From Pseudidiomarina tainanensis (lineage in GTDB: Bacteria; Pseudomonadota; Gammaproteobacteria; Enterobacterales; Alteromonadaceae): a stretch of 64,000 nt of DNA. Shown piece after piece: positions 45,905 to 54,543 of the stretch (within the stretch, counting starts at the first letter, position 1; each line of letters begins with the position of its first letter). The notes beneath the pieces are model-generated. The model saw only the letters and a program-made list of their open reading frames with translations. It searched no databases and was not told where the DNA came from. Position numbers and translations under genes: made by a program. The stretch spans positions 1,178,001 through 1,242,000 of the forward strand of contig NZ_PIQJ01000001.1 of NCBI RefSeq assembly GCF_004214835.1. The letters run 5' to 3'.

Positions 45905-47686
45905 ATGCTGCACTACCAAATACGTGTTCAAGATGCCAACGCACATACCTTTGCGGTAACTATCGATATACCGATTTCTCAGCCAAACGAGCCAATTTAT
46001 CTCAGTTTGCCAGCATGGATCCCGGGTAGTTACATGATCCGGGACTTTGCCAAAAATATAATTGGCATCCGCGCTGAGCAGCAAGGCAACGTTTTACCTA
46101 TTGTGCACTGCGACAAGCAAACTTGGCGGATTAACGCGGCAGCTGTTGGTATTGTTCAGGTGAGCTATGAAGTATATGCCTATGATTTAAGTGTGCGGAG
46201 CGCTTATCTCGATCAACATTGGGGCTTCTTTAATCATTCCAGCCTGTGCATGGCGGTTGCTGGCCGCACCGAGGAAGCCTGCGGTGTCACAATTACCGCT
46301 CACAATGGCTGGCATGTCGCAACTGGAATGCCGCGTAAGCAAGGACATCACTTCGGTCCTGGCGAATTTGAAGCCGCTAATTATGAAGCGCTGATTGATT
46401 ATCCAGTACTAATGGGCCAGCTCGATATTCATGAGTTTATCGCCGGCGGTGTGAAACACTCGATGGTTTTTGCGGGGCGACATTTCGGCGATGCCGATCG
46501 AATTTGCCGTGATGTGGCAGCCATTTGCGAATACCAAATTGAAATGTTTGGGCACCAACCTCCATTCAAAGAGTATTTATTCTTAACCATGGTGGTGGGG
46601 AAAGGTTTTGGCGGCCTCGAGCACCGCAATTCAACAGCCCTTGTATGCAGTCGTAAAGATTTAATTTTACCGGGTAAAACTGCGATTGATGGCGATTATC
46701 GAACCTTTTTAAGCCTCTGTAGCCACGAATATTTCCATAGCTGGAACATTAAAACATTAAAACCAAAAACCTTTATTCCTTATCAGCTAGATCAAGAACA
46801 TTACACCGAACAACTTTGGTTTTACGAAGGTATCACTTCATATTTTGACGATTATGTTTTGCATCAAGTCGGGCTCATTGATGCGCCAACTTATTTAGGC
46901 TTGCTCGGTGAAACCATCGCGCGCGTTCAGCGTGGCGCCGGCGTAGACAAGCAAACCGTTACCGAGTCGAGCTTTCATGCTTGGACGAAGTTCTATAAAC
47001 AAGATGAAAACTCCCCCAATAGCATTGTGAGTTATTATGCGAAGGGTGCTTTGATTGCGCTGTGCCTTGATTTGACCTTGCGCCTTGAATCGAATCATCA
47101 GATAACACTTGGGCAACTCATGCATGATTTGTGGTTTCATTATGGTAAAACCGGTATCGGCACTGATGATGACACCGTCATGGTATTTATTAGGGAGGCT
47201 TATGGCCTCGATCTCTCAGGATTCTTCCAACAAGCGCTGTACACAACACAGCCACTACCGATTATCGAGTTATTGCAAAAGTTTGGTATTCAAGTCAAAC
47301 GAGAAATCGCGGCTGACGATAATAGCCACGGTGGCAGACGTGCTAGCGCGGCTCTCCCAGTAGCGCTTGGCGCGAAGTATAAAGCTTCAAATCAAGGGCT
47401 TGAGCTACAGGTGGTGTTTGATGGCGAAGCGGCCCAAACAGCTGGGCTCAGTGCCAATGATCGGATTATCGCCATCGATAATTTACAAGTGACAGACGCC
47501 AACGTGAAAGAAGTGTTCGAGCGCTACCAACCGAAGCAACAAGCTGTTGTTCATGCCTTTCGTCGCGACGAATTAATGCAAGTGACATTAACTTGGCAAG
47601 CGCCCAAGCAAACGAATTATCTATTGAGTATTAACGCTGCGCCGCAGGTACAGGGTTGGTTGCAGATTCCGAAAAATACTCAATAA
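45905..47686 (+). CDS. M61-family glycyl aminopeptidase-like protease
   Basis: A 593-residue protein of the M61 family. An N-terminal beta domain (about 1-165) precedes the thermolysin-like catalytic domain. The zinc motif is SHEYFHSWNIKTLKP (about 275-290) with the third ligand in LWFYEGITSYFDDY. A PDZ domain (about 495-575; GLELQVVFDGEAAQTAG) is at the C-terminus. No signal peptide is seen, so it is probably cytoplasmic. It would cleave Gly or Ala at peptide N-termini. Its 3' end overlaps the convergent M23 gene by 56 bp. Confidence 0.93.
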   Translation: MLHYQIRVQDANAHTFAVTIDIPISQPNEPIYLSLPAWIPGSYMIRDFAKNIIGIRAEQQGNVLPIVHCDKQTWRINAAAVGIVQVSYEVYAYDLSVRSAYLDQHWGFFNHSSLCMAVAGRTEEACGVTITAHNGWHVATGMPRKQGHHFGPGEFEAANYEALIDYPVLMGQLDIHEFIAGGVKHSMVFAGRHFGDADRICRDVAAICEYQIEMFGHQPPFKEYLFLTMVVGKGFGGLEHRNSTALVCSRKDLILPGKTAIDGDYRTFLSLCSHEYFHSWNIKTLKPKTFIPYQLDQEHYTEQLWFYEGITSYFDDYVLHQVGLIDAPTYLGLLGETIARVQRGAGVDKQTVTESSFHAWTKFYKQDENSPNSIVSYYAKGALIALCLDLTLRLESNHQITLGQLMHDLWFHYGKTGIGTDDDTVMVFIREAYGLDLSGFFQQALYTTQPLPIIELLQKFGIQVKREIAADDNSHGGRRASAALPVALGAKYKASNQGLELQVVFDGEAAQTAGLSANDRIIAIDNLQVTDANVKEVFERYQPKQQAVVHAFRRDELMQVTLTWQAPKQTNYLLSINAAPQVQGWLQIPKNTQ

Positions 47687-48491
47687 CCAGCGCAGGGTCG
47701 AGCCGTTGATGGCGCCAATTGATGCGCCAATCAAGGTGAGGCCCTGTGACACGACCGGTCGCGCCGATATCGGCGATACGCTGCCCCTGCTTCACTTCAT
47801 CGCCTACAGCAACGTGCAATTTGTTTAGGTGGATGTAGGTACTTGTTACACCATAGCCATGATCAATGATTAACGTACCGCCCGAATAGAATAAATCGTT
47901 TTCGGCAACAATCACCTTTCCCGACCACGGCGCAATAACAGGACTACCCGTTGGTGCCGCGACATCGAGGCCAAAATGTGGATTTCTCGGTGTACCATTA
48001 AAAATGCGCTGACTGCCATAAACCCCACTGATTCGGCCCTGCGCGGGCATAATCGCCGCCTGCAAAAAATCGAGTCTTTCGGTGACGGCGTCATTGCGCG
48101 CATTCCAAACTAAAGCGGCCTCGCGACGAGCGCGCTCTTGCTGCTCCGGATCAGGGGTTACTGTGCGTTGCGGTACTCCGTCTACCCGATCAATTTTATA
48201 AGTACGCGGCGCAACCTCAATCGTTCGCTTAAATTCACGCCCAGCGTTATCGAATAACGATAAGGTTTGCGGCCCATGTTGATCACGACCAAATCCGAAG
48301 ACCACTCGGTTATCTGGCGTCATGGGTAGCGCTTGGCCATTTAATTCCACCCGAACCGCATGGCTAATTTCAGCAATAATTAAACCGCCAGAGGTTAATG
48401 CGCCGTTGAGTTGCGCCTTTGGAGTTTCTGTAGCCTGTCCATTTATGGTGAACCCGAGCGCTAATAGCGCTAGCGTTAGCAACTTACGCAT
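47631..48491 (-). CDS. M23-family peptidase (LytM domain), exported
   Basis: A 286-residue protein with a signal peptide (cleavage near GQATE), a beta-rich N-terminal region, a charged helix (about 115-135), and a LytM domain. HFGLDVA gives the first zinc His and Asp, and TSTYIHLNKL a catalytic His. The final HxH motif reads GPHLDW, with Asp at the position of the third zinc ligand; I recall this variant in a branch of proteobacterial M23 proteins, so activity may persist. The start at 48491 overlaps the pterin-synthase-like gene by 8 bp, suggesting coupling. It probably acts on peptidoglycan crosslinks. Confidence 0.9.
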   Translation of the reverse strand: MRKLLTLALLALGFTINGQATETPKAQLNGALTSGGLIIAEISHAVRVELNGQALPMTPDNRVVFGFGRDQHGPQTLSLFDNAGREFKRTIEVAPRTYKIDRVDGVPQRTVTPDPEQQERARREAALVWNARNDAVTERLDFLQAAIMPAQGRISGVYGSQRIFNGTPRNPHFGLDVAAPTGSPVIAPWSGKVIVAENDLFYSGGTLIIDHGYGVTSTYIHLNKLHVAVGDEVKQGQRIADIGATGRVTGPHLDWRINWRHQRLDPALVIEYFSESATNPVPAAQR

Positions 48492-49365
48492 AACCAATCG
48501 CCCCTTTTCCGACCCCTTCAAATCCAGTCACTTTGATTGCATTGCTTGGATAGCTTTGTTTGATGGTGTCAGCCAGATAAGTGGCAATGCACTCAACAGT
48601 TGAGTCTGTTGGAATAACGTAGTTTTCAGCCACCGGCACAATCAGCTCAAATAAGCCTTGGTCAGCCGTATAACTATAAGCAATATGACTTTTCTCGGTC
48701 ACACTTTGGCCATATTGCGAGCGTTGCAACTGCGCGATCGCGGCAACGTCCTCTTGCGAACCTAAATAAATGTCTTGCCACGTTGCAGCCCATTGCTGCT
48801 CTAATTGTGCAGAGCGAACGCCATCTAAGGCAATATAGAGCCGCGATCGGTGCCCATGCGCAATGCGTTGACAGTTACCATCGTGCTTTTTCAAACCATG
48901 CGTGTAATGATAAAAGGCACCAGGTATTTCCTCCGCTCGAAGGTGCAACTCCAGTCCCTGCACGTTATCTGGTAGCTCGCGTTTAATGACCGCACGCAAA
49001 TACTCAGTAACTGAAGCCATCGTAACTTGTTCGGCATCAATAAACGCAAACGCATCAGCTGGGCAAAATAAGTGTATCGAACGCTGATTAGGGCGCATAA
49101 AATCCACCCAATAGCTGTTGCCATCATCATGGTGTGTGACGTGCGTGTACTGATGTTCCGCAGGCACTGCCAGCTTATGATCGACTGCGCCATCGATAAT
49201 TCGTTTAATTTGCTTTTTGACCCGCCCAAAGTCTAACACCATCGATTGTTCGTTCAGCGAGCCGTCTAAAATAATATCAACAATCCAACTCTCTCCTACC
49301 ATGCCGCGCTCTGGGCATAAGTAAGAAAAATCAATAACGGTCAGATCGTTTACAAATAACTGCAT
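48484..49365 (-). CDS. Tandem 6-pyruvoyl-tetrahydropterin synthase-like protein
   Basis: A 293-residue protein made of two T-fold halves of the PTPS/QueD family, twice the usual size. Half one (about 1-150) keeps SMVLDFGRVKKQI and DHK (62-64) but has no HGH. Half two (about 151-293) keeps THG (156), Cys165 and HGH (170-172), and ends GFEGVGKGAIGY, but lacks DHK. So zinc and thiol lie in one half and the Asp-His pair in the other. The start at 49365 has AGAGA upstream. It is linked to the M23 gene by an 8-bp overlap. The substrate is unknown; a pterin or deazapurine is expected. Confidence 0.82.
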   Translation of the reverse strand: MQLFVNDLTVIDFSYLCPERGMVGESWIVDIILDGSLNEQSMVLDFGRVKKQIKRIIDGAVDHKLAVPAEHQYTHVTHHDDGNSYWVDFMRPNQRSIHLFCPADAFAFIDAEQVTMASVTEYLRAVIKRELPDNVQGLELHLRAEEIPGAFYHYTHGLKKHDGNCQRIAHGHRSRLYIALDGVRSAQLEQQWAATWQDIYLGSQEDVAAIAQLQRSQYGQSVTEKSHIAYSYTADQGLFELIVPVAENYVIPTDSTVECIATYLADTIKQSYPSNAIKVTGFEGVGKGAIGYA

Positions 49366-49415
49366 AATTGTCTCTAAATTCTCGGAAAATAGCGTCGCGC
49401 CAAGTATACCATTGC

Positions 49416-50084
49416 CTATGGCGTTGCGATAACTTTGATCAAAACAAACCAATCATAAATAAGTTTTGCACTGAGTAGCAGCAATGCTGCGCCCATCGTA
49501 CGGTCAATCCAGTGGCTCATTGCCCACAAACGGCAGTAAAATGGCCCCCAAGTAATCAACGTTGCCAATAAAGTAAACCAAATACCCGTAGCAATCGCCA
49601 TGTAAATGCCATAAAACAGCTTCACTCCTGTCGGTGTCGCTGGATCAATCACGGTGCTAAATAGTGCGAGAAAGAACAACGTCGCTTTCACATTCAAGCC
49701 ATTGGTAAAAAAGCCAACACGAAACGCTTTCGCTGAGCTGATTCCTTGCGCTTGCGCGTTGTGCTCAGGCGGCGCATCTTGTCGCGGTTGCGACTGGATG
49801 GCCTGCCAGCCCAACCACCCTAAATAACCTGCGCCAACTAGCAAAAGCGTGCCATATATCCATGTATAGCGATGAATAATCAAGGCGACGCCAAGTACCG
49901 AATAGGCAACGTGTAATAAAATACCCGTACCAATCCCCAAGGCGACCCAACGTCCAACCCGGCGCCCAAAACTCATACTGTATCGAGTTGTCACCGCAAA
50001 GTCAGGCCCAGGGCTGGCTACAGCTAATAAATGCAGGGTAGCAATGGTTAAAAACTCTGCCCAATAGATTGCTAAATATTCCAT
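49416..50084 (-). CDS. LysE-family amino-acid exporter
   Basis: A 222-residue membrane protein with about six helices and the LysE/RhtB pattern: LLAVASPGPDFAVTTRYSMSFG near residue 20, VALGIGTGILLHVAYSVLG, and FRVGFFTNGLNVKATLFFLALF. Members export amino acids or related metabolites. It is divergent from a LysR regulator across 44 bp, the usual layout for LysE/ArgP-like pairs. The substrate is not known. Confidence 0.92.
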   Translation of the reverse strand: MEYLAIYWAEFLTIATLHLLAVASPGPDFAVTTRYSMSFGRRVGRWVALGIGTGILLHVAYSVLGVALIIHRYTWIYGTLLLVGAGYLGWLGWQAIQSQPRQDAPPEHNAQAQGISSAKAFRVGFFTNGLNVKATLFFLALFSTVIDPATPTGVKLFYGIYMAIATGIWFTLLATLITWGPFYCRLWAMSHWIDRTMGAALLLLSAKLIYDWFVLIKVIATP

Positions 50085-50128
50085 TCTGATTTACTTTAAG
50101 TTAATTGGTTTAGCGCTGGAATTATCTT

Positions 50129-51046
50129 ATGAAACAACAAAAACTCCCTTCTCTCAATGCCTTACGCGTCTTTGCTGTCGCCGCGCATGCTGATAGTTTT
50201 AAACAAGCCGCGCAACAGCTTGGGGTGTCGCAATCGAACATTACTCGACAAATTCAAGCGCTTGAAGAGCAATTGGGCACTCGACTATTTCAACGCGATA
50301 ACCGCGTACATGCGCTCACTGCCGCAGGCGAAACACTCGCCCCAGATTTACTGCGCCTATTTAAGGAGCTTGACCGCACAGTAGATAGAGCTCGCAACAT
50401 CGGCGATAGTGAAGCAACGACGCTACGTATTGCGTTACCTGAAAGTTTTCTGCGCTGGTGGCTATCAAGTCGATTGCACGAGTTCTACACGTTATACCCG
50501 CATATTCAGGTGCAATTTAATACCGTATCGCTATTTCCTAATGCTTCTGAGCGCGCCAATATTTGTGCAGAACTGCAACACGAACAGCTTGATATCGCCC
50601 TACATTATGGACAGCTGCGCGATCATGCCCTGAAACAAGTGCCATTATACACGCCAACTTACGTTCCCGTCGCCCCTATTAAAAGCGAGAGTCCGTTGGC
50701 GTCGCGACCTTGGTATGTCGATGAAAAAGCACCCTACTGGCAGCACTTTAAAAAGGCGCAATCACATCTCGCCCGTCAACTACAAACCAGACATGTCGGC
50801 AATAGCAACATCGCAATTGACCTCATCTATGGCACCGACCATATGACCTTGGTTGACCAGCTTTACCTAACTCACCCGCAATTGCAGCAATTTGCCAAAC
50901 ATACAGAATACCAGGTGACGCTTCCTGAACCACTCGCCTTGGCGATAAAGCAACGACAACGACAACCTGTTGCTTTAGTCGCTTTTACTAAGTGGCTGCA
51001 GGCACGTTTACTCAGTTCGCAGGCGGATACCGCTCGGCGAGACTAA
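50129..51046 (+). CDS. LysR-family regulator (GcvA-like)
   Basis: A 305-residue LysR-type transcription factor. The winged helix-turn-helix lies at about 6-65 (LPSLNALRVFAVAAHADSF, LGVSQSNITRQIQALEEQLG). The effector domain follows. The LPSLNALRxF start is typical of the GcvA/AmpR branch. It sits back to back with the LysE exporter and probably regulates it. The last 35 bp overlap the convergent FMN glutamate-synthase-like gene. Confidence 0.93.
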   Translation: MKQQKLPSLNALRVFAVAAHADSFKQAAQQLGVSQSNITRQIQALEEQLGTRLFQRDNRVHALTAAGETLAPDLLRLFKELDRTVDRARNIGDSEATTLRIALPESFLRWWLSSRLHEFYTLYPHIQVQFNTVSLFPNASERANICAELQHEQLDIALHYGQLRDHALKQVPLYTPTYVPVAPIKSESPLASRPWYVDEKAPYWQHFKKAQSHLARQLQTRHVGNSNIAIDLIYGTDHMTLVDQLYLTHPQLQQFAKHTEYQVTLPEPLALAIKQRQRQPVALVAFTKWLQARLLSSQADTARRD

Positions 51047-52502
51047 TGCTATCGCCGGTATGCGTGACCACGCGCGCATGGCGGCGGTTTAATTGGCGAG
51101 GATCAGAAACTCCGCACGAATGAGCAATGATATTCACGCCGTATTCCAAATATTTATGATAGTTCGCAACACGTACACTCTTATCTGCTGGGTCAAGACC
51201 TCGTTGTAAACTCTTATCGTGCGTGGTAATCCCGGTTGGACAGGTGTTTTTATTACATTGCATGGCTTGAATACATCCTAAAGAGAACATAAAGCCACGA
51301 GCTGACACCACGAAGTCGGCGCCAATTGCTAGCGCCCATGCAACATCAGCCGGGGTAATCATTTTGCCGGAGGCAACGATACGAATACGCTCTTTTAAAC
51401 CGGCCGCAGCAAGTTTATCAACAAGCATCGGCAAACTCTCAGATAGTTTTAAACCAACGTAGTCCATCAATGGCTGCGGAGCAGAACCGGTGCCGCCATC
51501 AGCGCTATCTAAAGTAATAAAATCAGGCGCTGAAGCTTCGCCCCGTTTTTTAATAGTCGCGACCAACTCATCTATCCAGTTTGGCTCACCCATAACAAAC
51601 TTAATACCAGTGGGTTTGCCTGTAATGGTTCGCACTCGCGCGATAAAATCAAGTAACTCATCATTATTGCGAATTTCTGGGTGCCGGTTCGGAGAAATCG
51701 AATCCTGTCCCTCAGGAATACCACGAATTTCGGCTATTTCAGCATTCACTTTTATTCCGGGAAGAATACCGCCTTTGCCAGGTTTTGCGCCTTGGCTTAG
51801 TTTTATTTCAAACATCTTCACATGTTTGTTGCCCGCAATATCACGCAATTTTTCCTCATGCAGCTCGCCACTGGCGGTTCGCACCCCGTATTTAGCGGTA
51901 CCAATTTGAAACACAATGTCGCACTCGCCCTTAAGATGGTATGGGCTTAACCCGCCCTCACCCGTATTCATCCAGCAGCCTGCCAATTTGGCGCCTTTCG
52001 ATAAGGCTGTTACCGCTACGGGTGACAATGCACCGTAGCTCATACCGGATATATGAAAGTAACTTGTTGGCGAATAAGGTTGCGCGCAATCAGCTCCGAT
52101 TGTGACCGGTTCTGGTTGGGTTTTATCTTCTTCTTGATGTGGATAGGCGCTGTTCGCAAAAATGATCGTGCCGTTTTTGGTTAAATCACGAGTGGAACCA
52201 AATGCCAGTGTTCTATCGGCATTTTTCGCCGCCCGATAAACCCAACTGCGCTGGGCGCGATTGAACGGCATTTCCTCTCTGTCCATAGCATAAAAGTATT
52301 GGCGGAAGAATTCGCCGAGATGCTCAAACAGGTAGCGAAATCTTCCGATTACCGGAAAATTTCTGCGGATTGTGTGACGCGTCTGTCGTTTATCAATCAC
52401 GTACATCACAACAATAGCCACGGCGCCTATTAATAACGCGAGCACAAACAATGCAACCAGCCATTGAGCAATTACCAATAGAGTTGTCATCCAGCCATTC
52501 AC
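51012..52502 (-). CDS. FMN-binding glutamate synthase-like protein
   Basis: A 496-residue protein with one or two N-terminal membrane segments (about 5-35) and a GltB-type FMN barrel. HISGMSYGALSPVAVTAL, NTGEGGLSPYHL, LSQGAKPGKGG and DSADGGTGSAP build the FMN and 2-oxoglutarate site; CIQAMQCNKNTCPTG gives the 3Fe-4S cysteines. There is no glutaminase domain, so it would depend on another ammonia or electron source. The physiological reaction of these membrane-anchored forms is not established. The start is GTG at 52502 with AAGGAA eight bases upstream. Confidence 0.92.
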   Translation of the reverse strand: MNGWMTTLLVIAQWLVALFVLALLIGAVAIVVMYVIDKRQTRHTIRRNFPVIGRFRYLFEHLGEFFRQYFYAMDREEMPFNRAQRSWVYRAAKNADRTLAFGSTRDLTKNGTIIFANSAYPHQEEDKTQPEPVTIGADCAQPYSPTSYFHISGMSYGALSPVAVTALSKGAKLAGCWMNTGEGGLSPYHLKGECDIVFQIGTAKYGVRTASGELHEEKLRDIAGNKHVKMFEIKLSQGAKPGKGGILPGIKVNAEIAEIRGIPEGQDSISPNRHPEIRNNDELLDFIARVRTITGKPTGIKFVMGEPNWIDELVATIKKRGEASAPDFITLDSADGGTGSAPQPLMDYVGLKLSESLPMLVDKLAAAGLKERIRIVASGKMITPADVAWALAIGADFVVSARGFMFSLGCIQAMQCNKNTCPTGITTHDKSLQRGLDPADKSVRVANYHKYLEYGVNIIAHSCGVSDPRQLNRRHARVVTHTGDSISLAERYPPAN

Positions 52503-52548
52503 AGCGACTTTCCTTACGATTGATGAAAAAGCTTATACACAACATATA

Positions 52549-52577
52549 AAAAGCCCCCGCTTTTGGCGAGGGCTTTT
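52549..52577 (-). terminator. Terminator after the CBS-domain gene
   Basis: AAAAGCCCCCGC and GCGAGGGCTTTT pair with one mismatch around a short loop, 22 bp past the CBS gene stop. Confidence 0.7.
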
Positions 52578-52598
52578 GTTAATTTTCTTTATTCATTT

Positions 52599-53186
52599 CT
52601 AGGTTTCAGCGTGTCGTATTGCGCTGAAAACTTCTGCAAAGCTAGTTGCCCGCGGATATAAACGCACCGACTCACCGGTTACAGCGAGTATTTTTAAAGA
52701 CACGAACATCCCATAAAGTGAGTCGTCTTCAGTCACAGCAATAAAATCACAGCCCGCTTCTTGCATGGTCGCAGCAATATCACCAATTCGAGCAACTTTT
52801 GCTTGCGCCGACGTTATCGATGGTAACTTACGTAGTGGTGTCATCAAATAACCGACCGTTAGCTCATGCCAAGGTAATTGCAGTAAATTAGCAACGACAC
52901 CACTTTGACGACCGTGTAAATCGCGCGCCATTAAAACCCCAACGATAGTGTTTTCTGCATCAACTACCGCGGCGTAACGTTTATCGGTGCGATTTAATAG
53001 ATTTTCTGCATCACTGACACTTAGTGACATCGGTATCACTGCTAACTGCGAACTATTTACCTTGTCGATGACATGTAATGCGCTTTGGTGCCAGTCAAGA
53101 TGGGCTGGCGTCGTACTTCTTTCCGGTAACGGAAAAAATTTCTCAGCAGGCGTAGGTTCCCACCGAAGTGCATGAAATTCAGACAT
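52599..53186 (-). CDS. CBS-domain protein
   Basis: A 195-residue cytoplasmic protein with a pair of CBS domains (about 45-110 and 115-180): VSDAENLLNRTDKRYAAVVD, TIVGVLMARDL, then TVGYLMTP and AATMQEAGCDFIAVTEDD. CBS pairs bind adenine nucleotides or S-adenosylmethionine and gate partner proteins. No partner domain is fused. The N-terminal 40 residues (with PLPERSTTPAHLDWHQ) are unlike known partners. The role is unknown. Confidence 0.88.
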   Translation of the reverse strand: MSEFHALRWEPTPAEKFFPLPERSTTPAHLDWHQSALHVIDKVNSSQLAVIPMSLSVSDAENLLNRTDKRYAAVVDAENTIVGVLMARDLHGRQSGVVANLLQLPWHELTVGYLMTPLRKLPSITSAQAKVARIGDIAATMQEAGCDFIAVTEDDSLYGMFVSLKILAVTGESVRLYPRATSFAEVFSAIRHAET

Positions 53187-53226
53187 AACTTACCTCTGTT
53201 CAATAACTAATTATAAATTTGAATTT

Positions 53227-53520
53227 TTAGATGGTTATTGGCCAAGGTGGGCCGCGGGCAATGCCTTTGTAGCGACGTTGAATAAGGGGAGATTCAAATG
53301 TCTGAACCGCATTGTCCAGACGAGGAATAACAATTTTAACGACGTCAGGCGCAATCGCGTCATAGTCTGGATCGTCAGAACCATGAGAGTCTGGCGCGAC
53401 TAATAGCGCAATCGAATCTGGCTCGAGTTGATAGCCTTCTACAGCTAGCACTTTCCCCTGCGGTACAAACCACAGTAGTGAAAATACAACGGTAAACAGA
53501 CTAACGCGTATGAAACTCAC
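53227..53520 (-). CDS. Small exported protein of unknown function
   Basis: A 97-residue protein starting at GTG, with AAGAG eight bases before. Residues 1-26 look like a signal peptide (cleavage near KVLAV). The mature chain of about 70 residues is acidic in the middle (VAPDSHGSDDPDYDAIAPD) and ends with Arg/Pro-rich QRRYKGIARGPPWPITI. I recognise no family. It lies between the CBS gene and the tRNA cluster, separated from both. Confidence 0.6.
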   Translation of the reverse strand: MSFIRVSLFTVVFSLLWFVPQGKVLAVEGYQLEPDSIALLVAPDSHGSDDPDYDAIAPDVVKIVIPRLDNAVQTFESPLIQRRYKGIARGPPWPITI

Positions 53521-53627
53521 AGACTACTCTTGTTAACATTGACTCAAATCAAAGATAAGGACTAACCAGCCAATAAACAAGTAAGAGAGAAAAATAAATT
53601 TAGAGTTGATGTGGTCTTCAAAAAGAA

Positions 53628-53714
53628 TGGTGCCCGGGGCCGGACTTGAACCGGCACGCTGTTACCAGCGAGGGATTTTAAATCCCTTGTGTCTACCAAT
53701 TTCACCACCCGGGC
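53628..53714 (-). tRNA. tRNA-Leu (TAA)
   Basis: An 87-nt type II tRNA with acceptor GCCCGGG, an anticodon loop TTTAAAA (anticodon TAA), a long variable arm and encoded CCA. Third gene of a Gly-Cys-Leu operon, the same order as E. coli glyW-cysT-leuZ beside pgsA. Confidence 0.97.
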
Positions 53715-53743
53715 ATTTCTGTATTGCCTGAGGTATTCTTCAA

Positions 53744-53817
53744 TGGAGGCGGGTCCCGGAGTCGAACCGAGATCCACGGATTTGCAATCCGCTGCATAGC
53801 CATTCTGCCAACCCGCC
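53744..53817 (-). tRNA. tRNA-Cys (GCA)
   Basis: A 74-nt tRNA with acceptor GGCGGGT, anticodon GCA in the loop TTGCAAA, discriminator T and encoded CCA. Discriminator U73 is the main CysRS identity base. Middle gene of the Gly-Cys-Leu operon. Confidence 0.97.
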
Positions 53818-53825
53818 ATTGAGTT

Positions 53826-53900
53826 TGGAGCGGGAAACGAGATTCGAACTCGCGACCCCAACCTTGGCAAGGTTGTGCTCTACCACTGAGCTATTCCCGC
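53826..53900 (-). tRNA. tRNA-Gly (GCC)
   Basis: A 75-nt tRNA with acceptor GCGGGAA, anticodon GCC, GTTCGAA T-loop and encoded CCA. First gene of the operon, preceded by a strong promoter. The D-loop is one base shorter than in E. coli glyW. Confidence 0.97.
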
Positions 53901-53915
53901 ATCCAGTGCTTGCGC

Positions 53916-53943
53916 ATTCTACTGTCTATTTCGGCGAGGTCAA
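53916..53943 (-). promoter_or_regulatory. Promoter of the Gly-Cys-Leu tRNA operon
   Basis: TTGACC (53938-53943) and TAGAAT (53916-53921) are 16 bp apart on the minus strand. The next bases, GCGC, make a GC-rich discriminator typical of promoters under stringent control. It lies in the short gap after pgsA. Confidence 0.75.
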
Positions 53944-53979
53944 CGACTTTTTCGCATGAAAGCGTCTGTTTGGCTATTT

Positions 53980-54528
53980 TTAATCCACTTGGCTTAAATC
54001 TGACCAAGCAGCGCGCAAATATTCCCACATTGACCATAACGTTAGAATAAACGCAGCATACAATAAAATCGTCGCGGTGACGATAACAAATGTATTGGCT
54101 TCCCAAATTAATCCACCAATAGCGACCATTTGTGCAATTGTTTTAAATTTGCCTAAGTTTGAAACTTTTACCTGTTCCTGTCGGCCAATCTGCGCCATCC
54201 ATTCACGCAACGCAGAAATCACCAGCTCACGGCTAATAATTGCAAGCGCGGGTATACTTATCCACCACGCGGCATAGTGCTCCACCACAACAACCAAAGA
54301 TGCCGCAACCATGACTTTATCAGCAACTGGGTCTAAAAATGCACCGAACTTGGTAAATTGATTAAATTTACGCGCCACCCAACCGTCAAGCGCATCTGTA
54401 ATACCGGCTACAGCGAAGACGAAAGCCGCCCAAAAATGAGCATCCTGACCAGGTAAATAATAAATAATTAAAAAGACCGGTATCAGTAAGATCCGGAAGC
54501 TCGTCAGAACGTTAGGAATGTTCCACAT
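53980..54528 (-). CDS. pgsA: CDP-diacylglycerol-glycerol-3-phosphate 3-phosphatidyltransferase
   Basis: A 182-residue inner-membrane enzyme that makes phosphatidylglycerol phosphate, the committed step to phosphatidylglycerol and cardiolipin. The CDP-alcohol transferase motif is complete: DALDGWVAR, then GAFLDPVAD (DG-AR-G-D-D pattern, about 42-64). Four or five membrane helices are visible, and the length equals E. coli PgsA (182). It follows uvrC after 15 bp and precedes the tRNA operon, the conserved gammaproteobacterial order. Confidence 0.97.
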   Translation of the reverse strand: MWNIPNVLTSFRILLIPVFLIIYYLPGQDAHFWAAFVFAVAGITDALDGWVARKFNQFTKFGAFLDPVADKVMVAASLVVVVEHYAAWWISIPALAIISRELVISALREWMAQIGRQEQVKVSNLGKFKTIAQMVAIGGLIWEANTFVIVTATILLYAAFILTLWSMWEYLRAAWSDLSQVD

Positions 54529-54543
54529 TGGTTATTTTGTCCT

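Noticed and set aside
53562-53870. Open frame of 102 codons on the minus strand
   Set aside because: It runs straight through the three tRNA genes; its sequence is translated tRNA.
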